A stretch of DNA of 59,943 nucleotides from Anaeromyces robustus (Eukaryota > Neocallimastigomycota > Neocallimastigomycetes > Neocallimastigales > Neocallimastigaceae), in assembly GCA_002104895.1 (NCBI GenBank), contig MCFG01000298.1:27501-87443 (forward strand), written 5' to 3'. The position numbers and the translations under genes were made by a program. Positions 35,401-47,515 of this stretch are shown one piece after another. Below the pieces are notes generated by a model that did no database searches, had not been told where the DNA came from, and was given only the letters and a program-made list of their open reading frames with translations. Numbering within the stretch: position 1 is the stretch's first letter; each line of letters begins with the position of its first letter.

Positions 35401-37296
35401 TTTATTACATTATATGGGTATTATGAATTATAAAGAATTAATATATAAAATATGAAGTAAATTATATTTTACAATAATAATCTGAATTTTAAATTTTAAA
35501 TTCTGATAAATAATGGAATTATTAAATCATAATTCCTTGGTAAACTTAATATTAAAAATTTACCATAAATTCTAACGAAAATAAAATTTAATAAATATTT
35601 AAACTATTCCTAAAATTAATTTAATTAGTTTACTAACTTAATGGTATACTAATTAAATTAATAAAAGTAATTAAGTTTTCTAGAAAAAGTAATAAAAATT
35701 ATTATAAATATTATTTTTAAATTAAACAAAATAATTTCTAGAATAAACTAAATATTAATAAAAATAATAATAATAAAATTTAAAAGAAAAATAAGTTTTA
35801 AAATAATTAAATAAATCCACAAAAATAAACAACTTGTAAATAATTAAAAATTGTAAATAATGAATGTAAATAATTAAATTTTGTAAATAACAAAATTAAT
35901 AATTATAATTATTAATTTAGCTGATAATCATTAAATGATTATTATTTATAAATCAAATAGAAATAATTTCTATTTCCTTATTCTTTAAATTCTTTTAAAT
36001 ATTAAATGTTATTATTATTTATCATTTTCTTTATTTTCTTTTCTCTAATCAAAATTTTTCTTTTTATTTATTTTTATTATTAAGTATTATAAATACTTTA
36101 AATTATTGTAAAAAATATAAATACATGTAAAATTTTATAAAATTATTTCGTTGTTATTAATATTAATAAAATAATAACCAAAATAATATTAATAATTAAA
36201 GAAATAATTATTAAAAATTATTAATATAATAAAAGAGTAATCTTAGAAAGATCTAATTTAATATTAATAAACCAAAAAGAAATTGTTAATTGAAATAGAA
36301 GAATTAATAAAAATATAAAAGTAATTGTTAATAATAATTCATAATAAAAACTGAAGTATTTAAATTAATTAGGAGTTAAAACAAGCATTACGAAAATTCT
36401 TTCTTTATAAGACTATTATCTGTTAAGAATCCTAATGGATTATCTTTTAATTTAAATAAATGCTGCTAAACCAAATAACTAATTATACAGTTTTTCAAAT
36501 AATTTTAAAATTAAATAATATTTAAATAATAATTAAATAATCTTTAAGAATCGCAACGAAAATAACACTATATTTATTTAATAATAATAATAAGAACAAT
36601 TTTAATATTAACTTTTTAATACTATATTTTATTTAAAAATATAATATTGATAATATTAATATAACTATATAATTCAGGTGTTAATAAACTTACAAAGAAC
36701 ATTTAATATAACTTAATGTTATTTTCTTTTATACTTTGTAAGTTTGACAATAATAATATAAAATAGAAAATAGAAAATAGAAAATAGAAAATAGAAATAT
36801 AAAAAAATATAAATATAAGAAATATAAAATAGAATAAAATATAATATATAAAATATAAATTATAAAAGAAAATATAAAATATAAAAAAAATATAAAATAT
36901 AGAAAAATATAAAATATAAAAAAATATAAAATAAAAAAAATATAAAATATAAAAAAATATAAAATATAAAAAAAAATACAAAATATAAAATATAATTTAG
37001 AAAATAATATTAATAATATAGAAAACTAACTATTAAAAATAGTATAATTTTCCATCCTTTTCAAATATTGAATTATAATTATGACTTATATTTTAAATTA
37101 TACAAAAAAACATTTTATTTTCATATTATATCTAATGATAATAATAATAATTAATAATAATTAATTAATAATAATAAAAATTAATAATAATAATGATAAT
37201 TAATAATAATAATAATAATCAATAATAATAATGATAATTAATAATAATAATAATAATTAATAATAATAATAATTAATAATAATAATATTATTATTA
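35401..37296. other. AT-rich gene-free region
   Basis: No gene is recognised. 36760-36995 is a degenerate AAAATAG/AAAATAT repeat tract and 37135-37300 consists of TAA/TTAATAA repeats. Confidence 0.55.
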
Positions 37297-38051
37297 TTAT
37301 ATATAATTAAAAATTTTATTATATTTTTATTTCTGCTTTTACAGGCTTAAATTAAAAGAGTTCTACCATTCCTATCAGTTCTATTTAAATCTGTTCCAAG
37401 GTCATTTAAATAGTTTACTATACTTTCATTACTATACTTTCATTTCTATTTTTACATGCTTTATGTAATGGGGTTTCACCATCTTCTCAACCTTCATTTT
37501 TATAAATTCCAGGCTTACTTAAATATTTAATTAAATATATATTTTCTTTTTTATATACATTAATTAAAAAAATATTACTATTAAGAGAAGATTTAAAGTC
37601 TTTCTTTAATGAAATGATATATTTTTCAAATTGTTCATTAAAAACTTGTGTTGTTATAAGTATTTGATTTTTAAAGTAATGAAGCAAATTTTAAATAAAA
37701 TTATTATCGAAAAATTTAAATTTATCAAAAATAATATTTAATAATTCGATATTATTATCTTTTATTAAACTTTTCATTAAAGAAAATGAGACTTTTAAAT
37801 AATTACTACAATATTCAATTATATATTGTAATCTTTCAGAAGTAAGCAAAGTTTTTAAGTATATCTATTTACAATATCTTTCTTATTAACATTTTTTTTA
37901 TAATTTATTGAATTATTTAATTTCTCTATTTTTTTTATATCAATAGCTTTCACACACAAATCAATTTGATAATCACTTATTTTATCACTTGAATAATCAT
38001 TTAATTTACTTGTAGTTATTAATTTGCTTTTTTTTTTTATAATTTAGACAT
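37297..38051 (-). pseudogene. Ankyrin-repeat protein pseudogene
   Basis: Ankyrin units are readable in mixed frames: 'GETPLHKACKNRNESIV', then after a frame change 'VNYLNDLGTDLNRTDRNGRT', then 'ACKSRNKNIIKFLI'. Upstream is an N-terminal helical region ('MKSLIKDNNIELLNIIFDKF', 'IFLINVYKKENIYLIKYLSK'). The likely original start (ATG at 38051) is followed by a stop after four codons, and more stops and frameshifts occur throughout. Intact members would be protein-interaction scaffolds. The number of lesions makes this a decayed copy. Confidence 0.72.
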
Positions 38052-38052
38052 T

Positions 38053-38080
38053 TTTTATTATTATTATTTGTACTTTACTT

Positions 38081-38128
<48 letters not shown>

Positions 38129-38382
38129 TGAAAAATATAAATAAAAAAAAAAATAAAAATATCTTTGAATTTTTATATATAATCATTATAAATGAAATTA
38201 TTTTTTCATCTTTTAATAAATTTTTACTTATAAATAAACATTACATTTCAATTTGCCATATGTTTTTATTATTATCAATAAAATAATAATAATAATAGTC
38301 TAAAAGATATAATAAATAATAATAAATTTGTAATTTCCCCCATTAATTTTATTTATGTTAAACAACTGTATAAAAGGTCCAT
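38053..38382. other. Spacer between the ankyrin pseudogene and GPCR-like gene
   Basis: Contains a TTTA array at about 38083-38128; otherwise AT-rich and without a supported gene. Confidence 0.5.
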
Positions 38383-40214
38383 TTAAACAAGATTATATAT
38401 TATCAATATTTTTGTCCCTATTACAATTAAATTCGTTATCAATGGAATAGTACCTAATAAAATCAACATCACTAGATATGAATACACACCATTTATAAAA
38501 ATATTAAATACTGTTATATAACAGAATGTTAACTATTTTTGATAATATTAACATTATTAATAAGAGAGTTGTATTATATTAGTAACTTTTTGTTTTTTTA
38601 AGTTATTTTTTATTTATTTCTTTTAAGTATAAATTATATATATATATATATTTACCATAACACTTGTTATTAAGGATGATATAAAAACTTTTCTAGACTT
38701 AATGTATATTATATTATATTATATTAAATAATTAATATGATAAAATATTTAATAAACATTTATAAAATAATTAAAAAAATAACTATATTTTAATTTTATC
38801 TTTATATTTACTCCATTAAATTCATCAGGAACTTTTTATAAAATAAATATATATAAGAAAAAAATAAGTAAATAAATTTTAATATAAATATTAACATATT
38901 ATATTAAAATATTTTTTAATTAAAATTTTATTAAAAAAGAATATACTTATTCTTCCTTGATATGACGTAATAATTGATAATGCTAATAAAACATAATCAA
39001 AAAGAAATATTACTTTAAGAAGATATTCTTTACCAAGTGAACATTCTTCAATTTCAGCATTTCCAACATTTTCAATATATTTCACTTTTTTATTATATTT
39101 ATTATTAGTAATAATCCATATTAACAATAAAATAAGTTGTAACAATCCTGTAATTAAATATAGATAAATATTATTGTAACCATATATTTTTGTTATTTTA
39201 TTATTATTAAATATGTTAATAATAATCTGTGATTTAATTGTATATGAGCATATTAATCCTGTTATCTTTTATTCATTATAAAATAATTCAAATAAAATCA
39301 AATAATTTAAAAAATATTATTAATTAGTATTATGTATTATTTATTGCAATTAAAAAATAATATATATATTCTTACCCCTATAAGTAGTGTTACCATTGCC
39401 ATAATACATTTTATATTTGAGTATTTTCCTATCCAAAGATAGGCCGAAATATTTAATGTTATGCTTGACAGTATTAAAAATATTAAGAAACGAATGCCTA
39501 ATATTTGCATGCATTCTTTTTTACGATATCTATTTAATATTTTTATATTAATATTAAAATTTAAAAAAAATGGAAAGGTGTAATATAAAATGATAAAAAA
39601 ATATTATAATATTAATAAATTAACAAAATAATAATAAAACTATATTATATTATAAAGTTGATAATTTACATTATAACAAATACTAAAAGTATTAATTCAA
39701 TCGAAGATGAAAGTATTGAAAAAAACATTATAAGCATTCCTTTAAAATTTCTATACGGAATATATGAGCACTCAATAGTATCTGGAAATTTTTCATCATT
39801 TATATTTTTACAATTTAAATAATTTATTGGCATTTTATTACTTTTAGAGTCACATTCTCCTAATGTGAATTTAATGTTTTTAGTATTTTTGCATTGTGGA
39901 ATTAAAATATCATTGATAATATCACAACACTCATTAGTAATATCCTTAAATGAACCTTCATTTGTATCGTTGTGTTTATAAAAAAGATGTGCAAAAAAAA
40001 GAGATATTGGTGCTTTTGATCCTAATTCATTCAATTCATAACTTTTTAATTATAATTTCGTTATTTTCATTTAGTATAATATTTATTAATTATATATATT
40101 AATGTTAACATATATATTACTATAATATCAAATTGTAATATAATATTATTGTCTATTAAAAAAAATAAAACAAACTTACAAATTATGATATGGAAACTAA
40201 ATTAAAATAATAGT

Positions 40215-40247
<33 letters not shown>

Positions 40248-43200
40248 TATCAATAATCAATAATAATAATAATAATAATTAATAATAATAATAATAATAA
40301 TCAATAATTTTTGTTAATTTATATTAAAATTATATAAAATATTATATAGATTGTTTAATTGATTAAGTTCTATATTACTTCCATTGGTTTAGCAATTTTT
40401 AAAATATCATCAAGTATTTTACATTCTTCAGTATTGGTCTTACTAAAATTTATATTATCTATATCCGACATCAGTTTTAAATCTATTTTTTTATTATTTT
40501 TTAATGGTACCACAATTATATTACTTTCTGAATAAGTTATAGTTTTATCCTTATAATTTGCTTCGTTATCACATTTAAATATGACATTTTGTAATTCCTC
40601 ATTAAAGACAGAATCTAATGATTTATTATTAATTTTAATTCCTTCTCCATCTTCATTGTTAATATAATCAAAATAAACAATATTAATTTCTTTGTCATAC
40701 ATATAATAAAAAGGACTTGTTTTATATGCACTTATTAAAGAATTGCACATTTCTTTTTTTGTTTTCTTTTCTGTGCTTTTACACCTATTATATATATTAA
40801 ATTATTAAATTATTAATAAATATATATATTTATAACTTTCCATATTTCATTTATTTCACTAGACTTTTTAATTAACAATATGTATATATTCATTATTTAC
40901 CGAGATCCATGAACACTTTCAAATGGCTAATATTATTATTATAAAATATAATTTATAGACAAAAGTTATTAATTAATAATTAATCATAATTACGAAACCA
41001 AATGAAATTAACCCTTCAAATTATATTTAAAATATTACCGTTACAGATATATTTAATTCAGAAAAAAATGGATATTTTTCATCAATTAAAACTTCTATAA
41101 ATTCAAAAAGTTCATCTTTAAACTTTGATTTCTTTGTAATTATAATACCTTGATATAGTTATTAGAATAATCAATATAAATTATTAAAATAAATGTTTAC
41201 AATTTATATTAAACCTGTACCTACTCCCCCAAGATCTTTTTTTTATAATTAATAATATATATTAATATAATCAATCAATATATTAATCAATATATGTATT
41301 AATTTTATTAATTATATTATTTTTATATTAATAATATTAGCATACATGTTGATTCTCCAGGAACATACTTTATGTTATATTTTATAAAAAAAGAACAAAT
41401 AATTAATAACATATTAAACTACATATAAATAATTTATATATATATATTTATTTTACCGCTATTGAAATATCCGGTTTACTCTTAAATATTAATAGAATTA
41501 ATAAATTAATTTAAATTATTGTTATGATTATATTAAAAAAAAGTTTTAATATTTCAATATAAAAATATATATAATATATATTATAAAATTTAAAATAAAT
41601 AAATATATTTACAAAACTAAAAACAACATCATAAATCATTCCATTAACACTTTTATTATCTAAAACTTTATTTTCATCAAAACTAAATATTGGTTGTTCA
41701 TCAATTGATTTAGGATACGTTTTGTTTTTCCATTGTTCAATTTGGGTTTCATTTAACCAAGTATCTATCTTTAAAGTTAAATATAAAGTTAATTATTATT
41801 CATTGTTATATATATGTATAGTTTTAATAAATATATATATACATAGCCATTTTGAGTTAATTCCTTTATTATAGAGAGGCTTCGTATATAATCATCACTA
41901 CTATTTAATCCACATTTTTTAATATTTAAATTAGTATCTTCGATAAATACAGGAATCTGAAGAGATTGACATAATGTTATTAAAAACTTTGTGTCTAATA
42001 GTAATAATGAAAAATTATCATAAATATTTTCATAAAAAAATATATATTAATATAAGTATATACAAAAATATATAAAATATTATAAATATATATATTCAAA
42101 GATCTATATATATAGAAGAAATTATTATAAATATATATTTGATAATAGTAATAATAATACCTTCACCATGTTTATTATATAATCTTAATCCTGGTTTACC
42201 TGTGCATTCTTTAATAATTTTTGCATATTCAAATGCTTTTTCCCATGTCCACTATTTATTTTTATATTTTATTTTTTTTTAATATAATATATATATATTA
42301 GGGCTTTATATAAAATCAATAATTAAATATAGTAAATACAATTATAAAAGCTAAAAAAATACAGTTTTCTTATAATCCGATCCCCTATATATAATATTAA
42401 ATTAAATATTAATATTTAAATATATAATAAAAAATAATTGAACTATATTAGAAGAAATTATATTATATATTACCAATAATTACTGAAAGGCTATTAAATA
42501 TTTATAATTGACATATAAATTATATAAATATATTAATATATTAATATATAAATTATTAAGCATATATAACAAAATAGTAAATAATAACATATTATTGAAT
42601 TACAGGTGGATAATGAAGATCATATCCTTTATTAATACAATAATCGAATGTAGTTATATTAAATCTCAAAATTCTAAAATCTGCTTGTAATGGTATAGCT
42701 AACCAATGATTTTCTGAATAATCTATATATATCATTAACATGTTGACAATAAACTTTATTAATATAATTTATTTTTCATAAATAATATTAATTTCTTTAT
42801 ACTTACAATCATAATATGAGTATTTATTTAATAAACTTTCAAAAGATTGTCCCGATTTTAGAGAATAATTCCTAATATAATCTTTATATTCTGCAGTTTC
42901 ATCATTATAATATCTTTGCATTAACTGAAATTAATATACATTGATTAATAACAAAAAAAAAAAAAAAAAAAAAAGAAATATTATAAGTTTTTAATTAGTA
43001 AAATTGTGAATAATATATATTTATATATATGTAAATTTCACCTGTGTTGTTTCAAGATTAATTAAATCAGGGCAAGGTTTATCTTCTACACATATTTCAG
43101 CATTCGCATTATCAAACCTTAATTTTTTTGTTTAAAAAATATCATTTAATGAAAAAAATATTTATATAATATACAAAAATACTATATTTTTTTTTTTTTG

Positions 43201-43698
43201 TTTACCACCCAACTACATCTATTCTAAGGCAAAAGATTTTCCCTTTTTTTTTCTGATTTAAATACCAAATAGGAAATGCATGTATATATGGTGATGATGA
43301 AGCAAAACTTGCAGTTGATCCTATATTCCAAAACAAAATTGTATTTTTTTCTATATTTTCATTATCAATATCATCATCGCTACAAATTATTGATACTTTT
43401 ATACCTGATCTATATTTAGATATATATAAATTTTTTTTAATATTTAATATTAATATAATTATAAAAATTTTTAATTTACAACTAACGAATATTTTATCAT
43501 ATCATATTCATTGAAAAAATTAGTGGTATAATTGAAATTTAAATGATATCTTGTTATATATGTATCATCTTCTCCATATATATCCATTGAAAATTTTGTA
43601 GGTCTATCATCTAACAAACTACAATACGTTATATTAAATTTCAATATATATAAATATATCAATATAATTCGAATAAATAAATATATATTGTAATTCAT
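38383..43698 (-). CDS. Class C (family 3) GPCR-like protein with periplasmic-binding-protein-like ectodomain, 23 exons
   Basis: I could join 23 exons with GT-AG introns into one frame of 940 aa: 43698-43487, 43409-43206, 43117-43042, 42924-42807, 42722-42604, 42490-42474, 42384-42363, 42251-42161, 41994-41843, 41768-41613, 41480-41457, 41367-41346, 41235-41215, 41148-41039, 40926-40901, 40784-40379, 40196-40180, 40041-39670, 39529-39376, 39265-38947, 38831-38812, 38692-38656, 38510-38383. The start is a signal-like hydrophobic stretch. The ectodomain has solute-binding-protein features ('WTWEKAFEYAKIIKECTGKP', 'YVPGEST', 'LGGVGTGIII'), followed by a Cys-rich part and seven-transmembrane helices from 'GMLIMFFSILSSSIELILL' to 'LVMLILLGTIPLITNLIVIG', with 'IPDEFNG' between later helices. 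It probably senses an extracellular small molecule; the ligand is unknown. Exon 12 (41367-41346) has an alternative longer acceptor. Confidence 0.87.
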
Positions 43699-45448
43699 TT
43701 CTGAATTAATTAATTTATTAATAAAGGGAAAAAATTTTTTTTGTTTATAATTCAAAATATATTTTATATCATATATGTAATAAAAGTATAATTATTAAAT
43801 ATTGAATATTGAATATTAAGTATTTTTTAAAATATACTTAATTAAAATTTTTATAGTTATAAAATATATTAAAATGATTATCATAATAAATTTCAATAAC
43901 TATAAATTTTATATTTTGTTAAAATAATTATTATAATGAATTTCAATAACTATAGAATTTAAATATGATTTGAATATATTAAAATTATTATCCTAATAAA
44001 TTTCAATGAATCATTAATCATACTGTACAAATTTTAACTATTAATAAATATTAAAATATATGTATAATTATTTTTTTTTCTTATTTTTATTGATTTAATA
44101 AAAAAATAATAATATAATAATAATTATATACATTATATAAATATTTATTATTACATGAATAATTCTTTTGGTCATGATTCTTCCAATAATAAGACTTTTT
44201 CTTTTCATTTTTATTTTCCTATTATTCCTTATTATTATTAATTATTATTAATTATTAATTATTAATTATAATAAATAATAAATAATAAATAATAAATAAT
44301 AAATAATAAATAATAAATAATAAATAATAAATAATAAATAATAAATTATAAATAATAAATAATAAATAATAAATAATAAATAATAAATAATAAATATTTA
44401 TTTATTTATTATTATAAATATTATAAACATTAATTATATTATATTAAATATTTACATTTATTTATTGATTATTTATGCTTTTTTGGCTGAATTTCTTTTC
44501 TTTTTAATTTATTATTGTTATAAATTTTTATTATAGTAAACTTATAATAAAGCAAATATCAAAATAATTACTAATATTACTGAAATTAATGAAAATAATA
44601 ATCTTTAATTAATATATTAGTTGTTAATAAAAATTATGAAAAGTAATTAAGGAAATATCACTAATCTTTTATAATAATTTATTTCTATGATTTTTTCCAT
44701 ATATTCACTCATTTTTTATTAAATAAATATCAGATGGTTTTTTTTATGAAGAAATAAATAACTAATTTGTTAATATTTTTGCTTTTCTTAAAAGCTTTTT
44801 ATTTTCTAAAATCTTTTTCTTTACATTTTAACACTTTACTAATAAATAATAATATATATATTTATTATTTTGGAAATTTTTTCAGTCTCCAAAATATGAT
44901 ATCTCCAAAAAATGATATCTCCAAAATATATTATAAAAAAGCTTTATCTTTTAATACTATTGGAAATTATTTATACTTTTTTATCATTATAAAATTACAT
45001 AATTTAATTTTTATTGCTTTATTATTACGTTATTCTTTCAACATATTTTAAATTTTTTAATTATATTAATACAAATGAAGAAAAAAACTAATTATTTAAA
45101 AAAGTATAAATAATTAATTATTTATACTTTTTTATCATACTTTTACATTTAAAAAAATAATTAATTATTTTATTGCATAAATAATTTCTAAATATCTATA
45201 TTTATTAGGTAATATTGTATATATTGTTTAATATACATATTTATATTTATATGTAATTGTTTTTTTTAGGAAAGTATGTACTTTAAATGTAAATATATTA
45301 TTAATATTAATATTATTAATAATATTATATCATTATATAACTACAATTTTTTTAAGACCTAGTAAAAAATTTTTTATTTGATTTATTGTAAATATATATA
45401 TATAAAACAACAAAAAATAAATATTTTTGTCTTTCGTTGATTTTCAAT

Positions 45449-45451
<3 letters not shown>
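43699..45451. other. AT-rich region upstream of the GPCR-like gene
   Basis: Must contain the GPCR-like gene's promoter, but no specific site can be named. A near-perfect 7-bp TAATAAA repeat runs from about 44268 to 44397. An open frame at 44767-45051 is low complexity and not supported as a gene. Confidence 0.5.
44268..44397. repeat. Heptanucleotide (TAATAAA)n array
   Basis: About 18 units of a 7-bp repeat with one short interruption near 44345. Confidence 0.9.
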
Positions 45452-45499
<48 letters not shown>

Positions 45500-46690
45500 G
45501 CACACAATTTGTACGTCAACTTTATTGAATTTAAATATTAAAATACATGAATCATAAAAAAAACACATAATGAAAAAAAATGATACTAAAAAAAAAATAA
45601 AAACCAGTAAAATATTATAGATAATAATAGATAATACTGGAGGAAAAAAAGAAGTATAATAATATTTAAAAACAATAAATCCATACAGCCCTTAATTCTA
45701 AATATAGAATTAAAGTAAAATTGATCTATCCTATTCCACTAGGGTCGGAAATAGGATCGGCATTTGCCCTACTAGGCTGTCCTACTGTGTTATCAGCATT
45801 GACGTTCCTGGAGAGGTTGGTTTTAAATTTATTGAATAATATATGTTGTCTTTTACAGACAACAGGCATGATATCATTCAATAGAGCCGCAGATCGCAAC
45901 AAGAATGGGGATTTTGAATAAGTACCAGATTCAGTCTGACACTTAAACAAACATTCCCATTCCTTTTTGTATGGACTATTGTTAATTCTATCACTAAAAC
46001 CATAATCTCTACCACCAATTAAAAAAGTATATATTCTATACCTATTAACTATTTTTTTACTACCTAATATATCTATATTACTTATACTATTATTACTACT
46101 TTTATAACCCTTAACAATATTATTTATTCTATTATCCACACTAGGGTTATTACTGGTCCTAACTAAACTATTAAAAAGACTATCTAAAAAATAAAAAAAA
46201 TTTCTATCTAAATCAGAGAAGTGATCAATACGAAGATTTTTAAATAAGAAACAATTTATAAACCAATGATCAATTCTCTGATAACTCTCACAATGGAAAC
46301 AACATGAACAACAATTAGGACAAGAATTATTAATCATTTTAGCAGCTTTTGCAACTCTAGCATCAATTTTATATCCACATCTTGCCCTAAGTATCCACCG
46401 AAAACCTTTGCTATATTCAGGAAATTCTAGATTAAGCTTTAAGTAACTTCTTGATTCTTCAAAGTTGTACAATTTATAAGTTTTAGCTTTAATTGATTTA
46501 TCACTGTTCATGTCTCTGTCCCAATAGAATTCCATAATTTCTTTAGTAGAGGATGAAATATTGTTTAATTTATCATTTAATATTTTACTTTCTTTGTCCC
46601 AAGTCCATTTTCTTGTTGTAGCAACATTATTAACTATCTTTGAGATAATGCAGTTGGAGTCCTTCCACTTATTAAAACATCTAATAAATA
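45452..46690 (-). mobile_element. 5'-truncated LINE copy with poly(A) tail
   Basis: Reading the minus strand, homology to the LINE family starts abruptly at about 46690 ('RCFNKWKDSNCII', compare 'RCFDKWGKSSCII' in the other LINE), continues to a stop at 45726, has a 230-base 3' untranslated region, and ends in 45 A (T45 at 45452-45496). This is the normal shape of a 5'-truncated retrotransposition product. I found no convincing target-site duplication in the AT-rich flanks. Confidence 0.85.
45726..46688 (-). pseudogene. C-terminal part of LINE ORF2
   Basis: About 320 residues remain, corresponding to the region after the reverse transcriptase. A CCHC-like finger is seen ('CPNCCSCCFHCESYQRIDHW', then 'FINC'), and the frame is open throughout. 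It is related to, but clearly diverged from, the LINE at 18.8-22.1 kb, especially after the finger ('LFKCQTESGTYSKSPF' against 'LFKGSPESPVPYIV'), so it represents a second subfamily. A closely related copy starts near 59765. With no catalytic domain it cannot move by itself. Confidence 0.82.
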
Positions 46691-47515
46691 AAAATCAAAA
46701 AAATTTATAAATCAATCATCAAATTATTTTAACTTATCAATTATCTTGTTTAGAAATGAATAAGGATTAATATTACAAAATATAATTATAAGATAATAAG
46801 ACAGTCCCACAATATTCAGATCAAGTGATTCAGATGATTATGTCACATCTTTTTTAAGTTTGTTAAATCCATAATGTTGGTAATATCTTTATGAAATAAT
46901 ATTTAATACTCTTTATAAATATTAATATATGCTTTTATTTAGAGATTGGCTAATAACCTTTTTGAAATAATTTTGTTATCATTTTTATAATTATTTTTTG
47001 TAGTTTTTTTTTATTAAAAGATGTTATTAACAATTATCAATAAAATAATAAATATATGCATCAGTAAAATGTAAAAATAATTATAAAAAAAAATTAATTA
47101 CACTAACAATATAAAAATGAAATATGAAAATTAATAGAAAAAAAAATTTTTTTTTTTTTTTAATATTAAAAATTTTTTTATTTTTTTATTTATTTTATTT
47201 ATATAATTATTATTTTACATTTTATTTTTGTTTAAAAAGATTGTCGAGAATTTTATTATTATTATTATTAATAATAAATTAAATACTTAAATCACTTTTT
47301 CTTTAAAGATAAAATGATTTATTAATATTTAATTAATATTTTTTTTAAATTATTTATTCCGGATATAAAATTTATTACGATTATTTATTTATTAATTAAT
47401 TAATTTAATATAATATTTTTTTTTATATTACGCTATTGCTATATTATTAAAATAAAATATTAATTTATTTTAATATTATTTTTTATTTTAATATTATTTT
47501 TTATTTTTATTTTTT
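46691..47515. other. AT-rich 3' flank of PFL
   Basis: No gene recognised; homopolymer and AT tracts only. Confidence 0.5.

Noticed and set aside
36703-36981. Hydrophobic 92-aa minus-strand frame
   Set aside because: Entirely derived from an AAAATATAAAATAG-like repeat.
44767-45051. 94-aa hydrophobic plus-strand frame
   Set aside because: Made of Ile, Phe, Leu and Tyr in AT-rich DNA, with no signal, domain or upstream promoter evidence.
45721-45921. 66-aa plus-strand frame
   Set aside because: Antisense of the conserved C-terminal LINE coding region.
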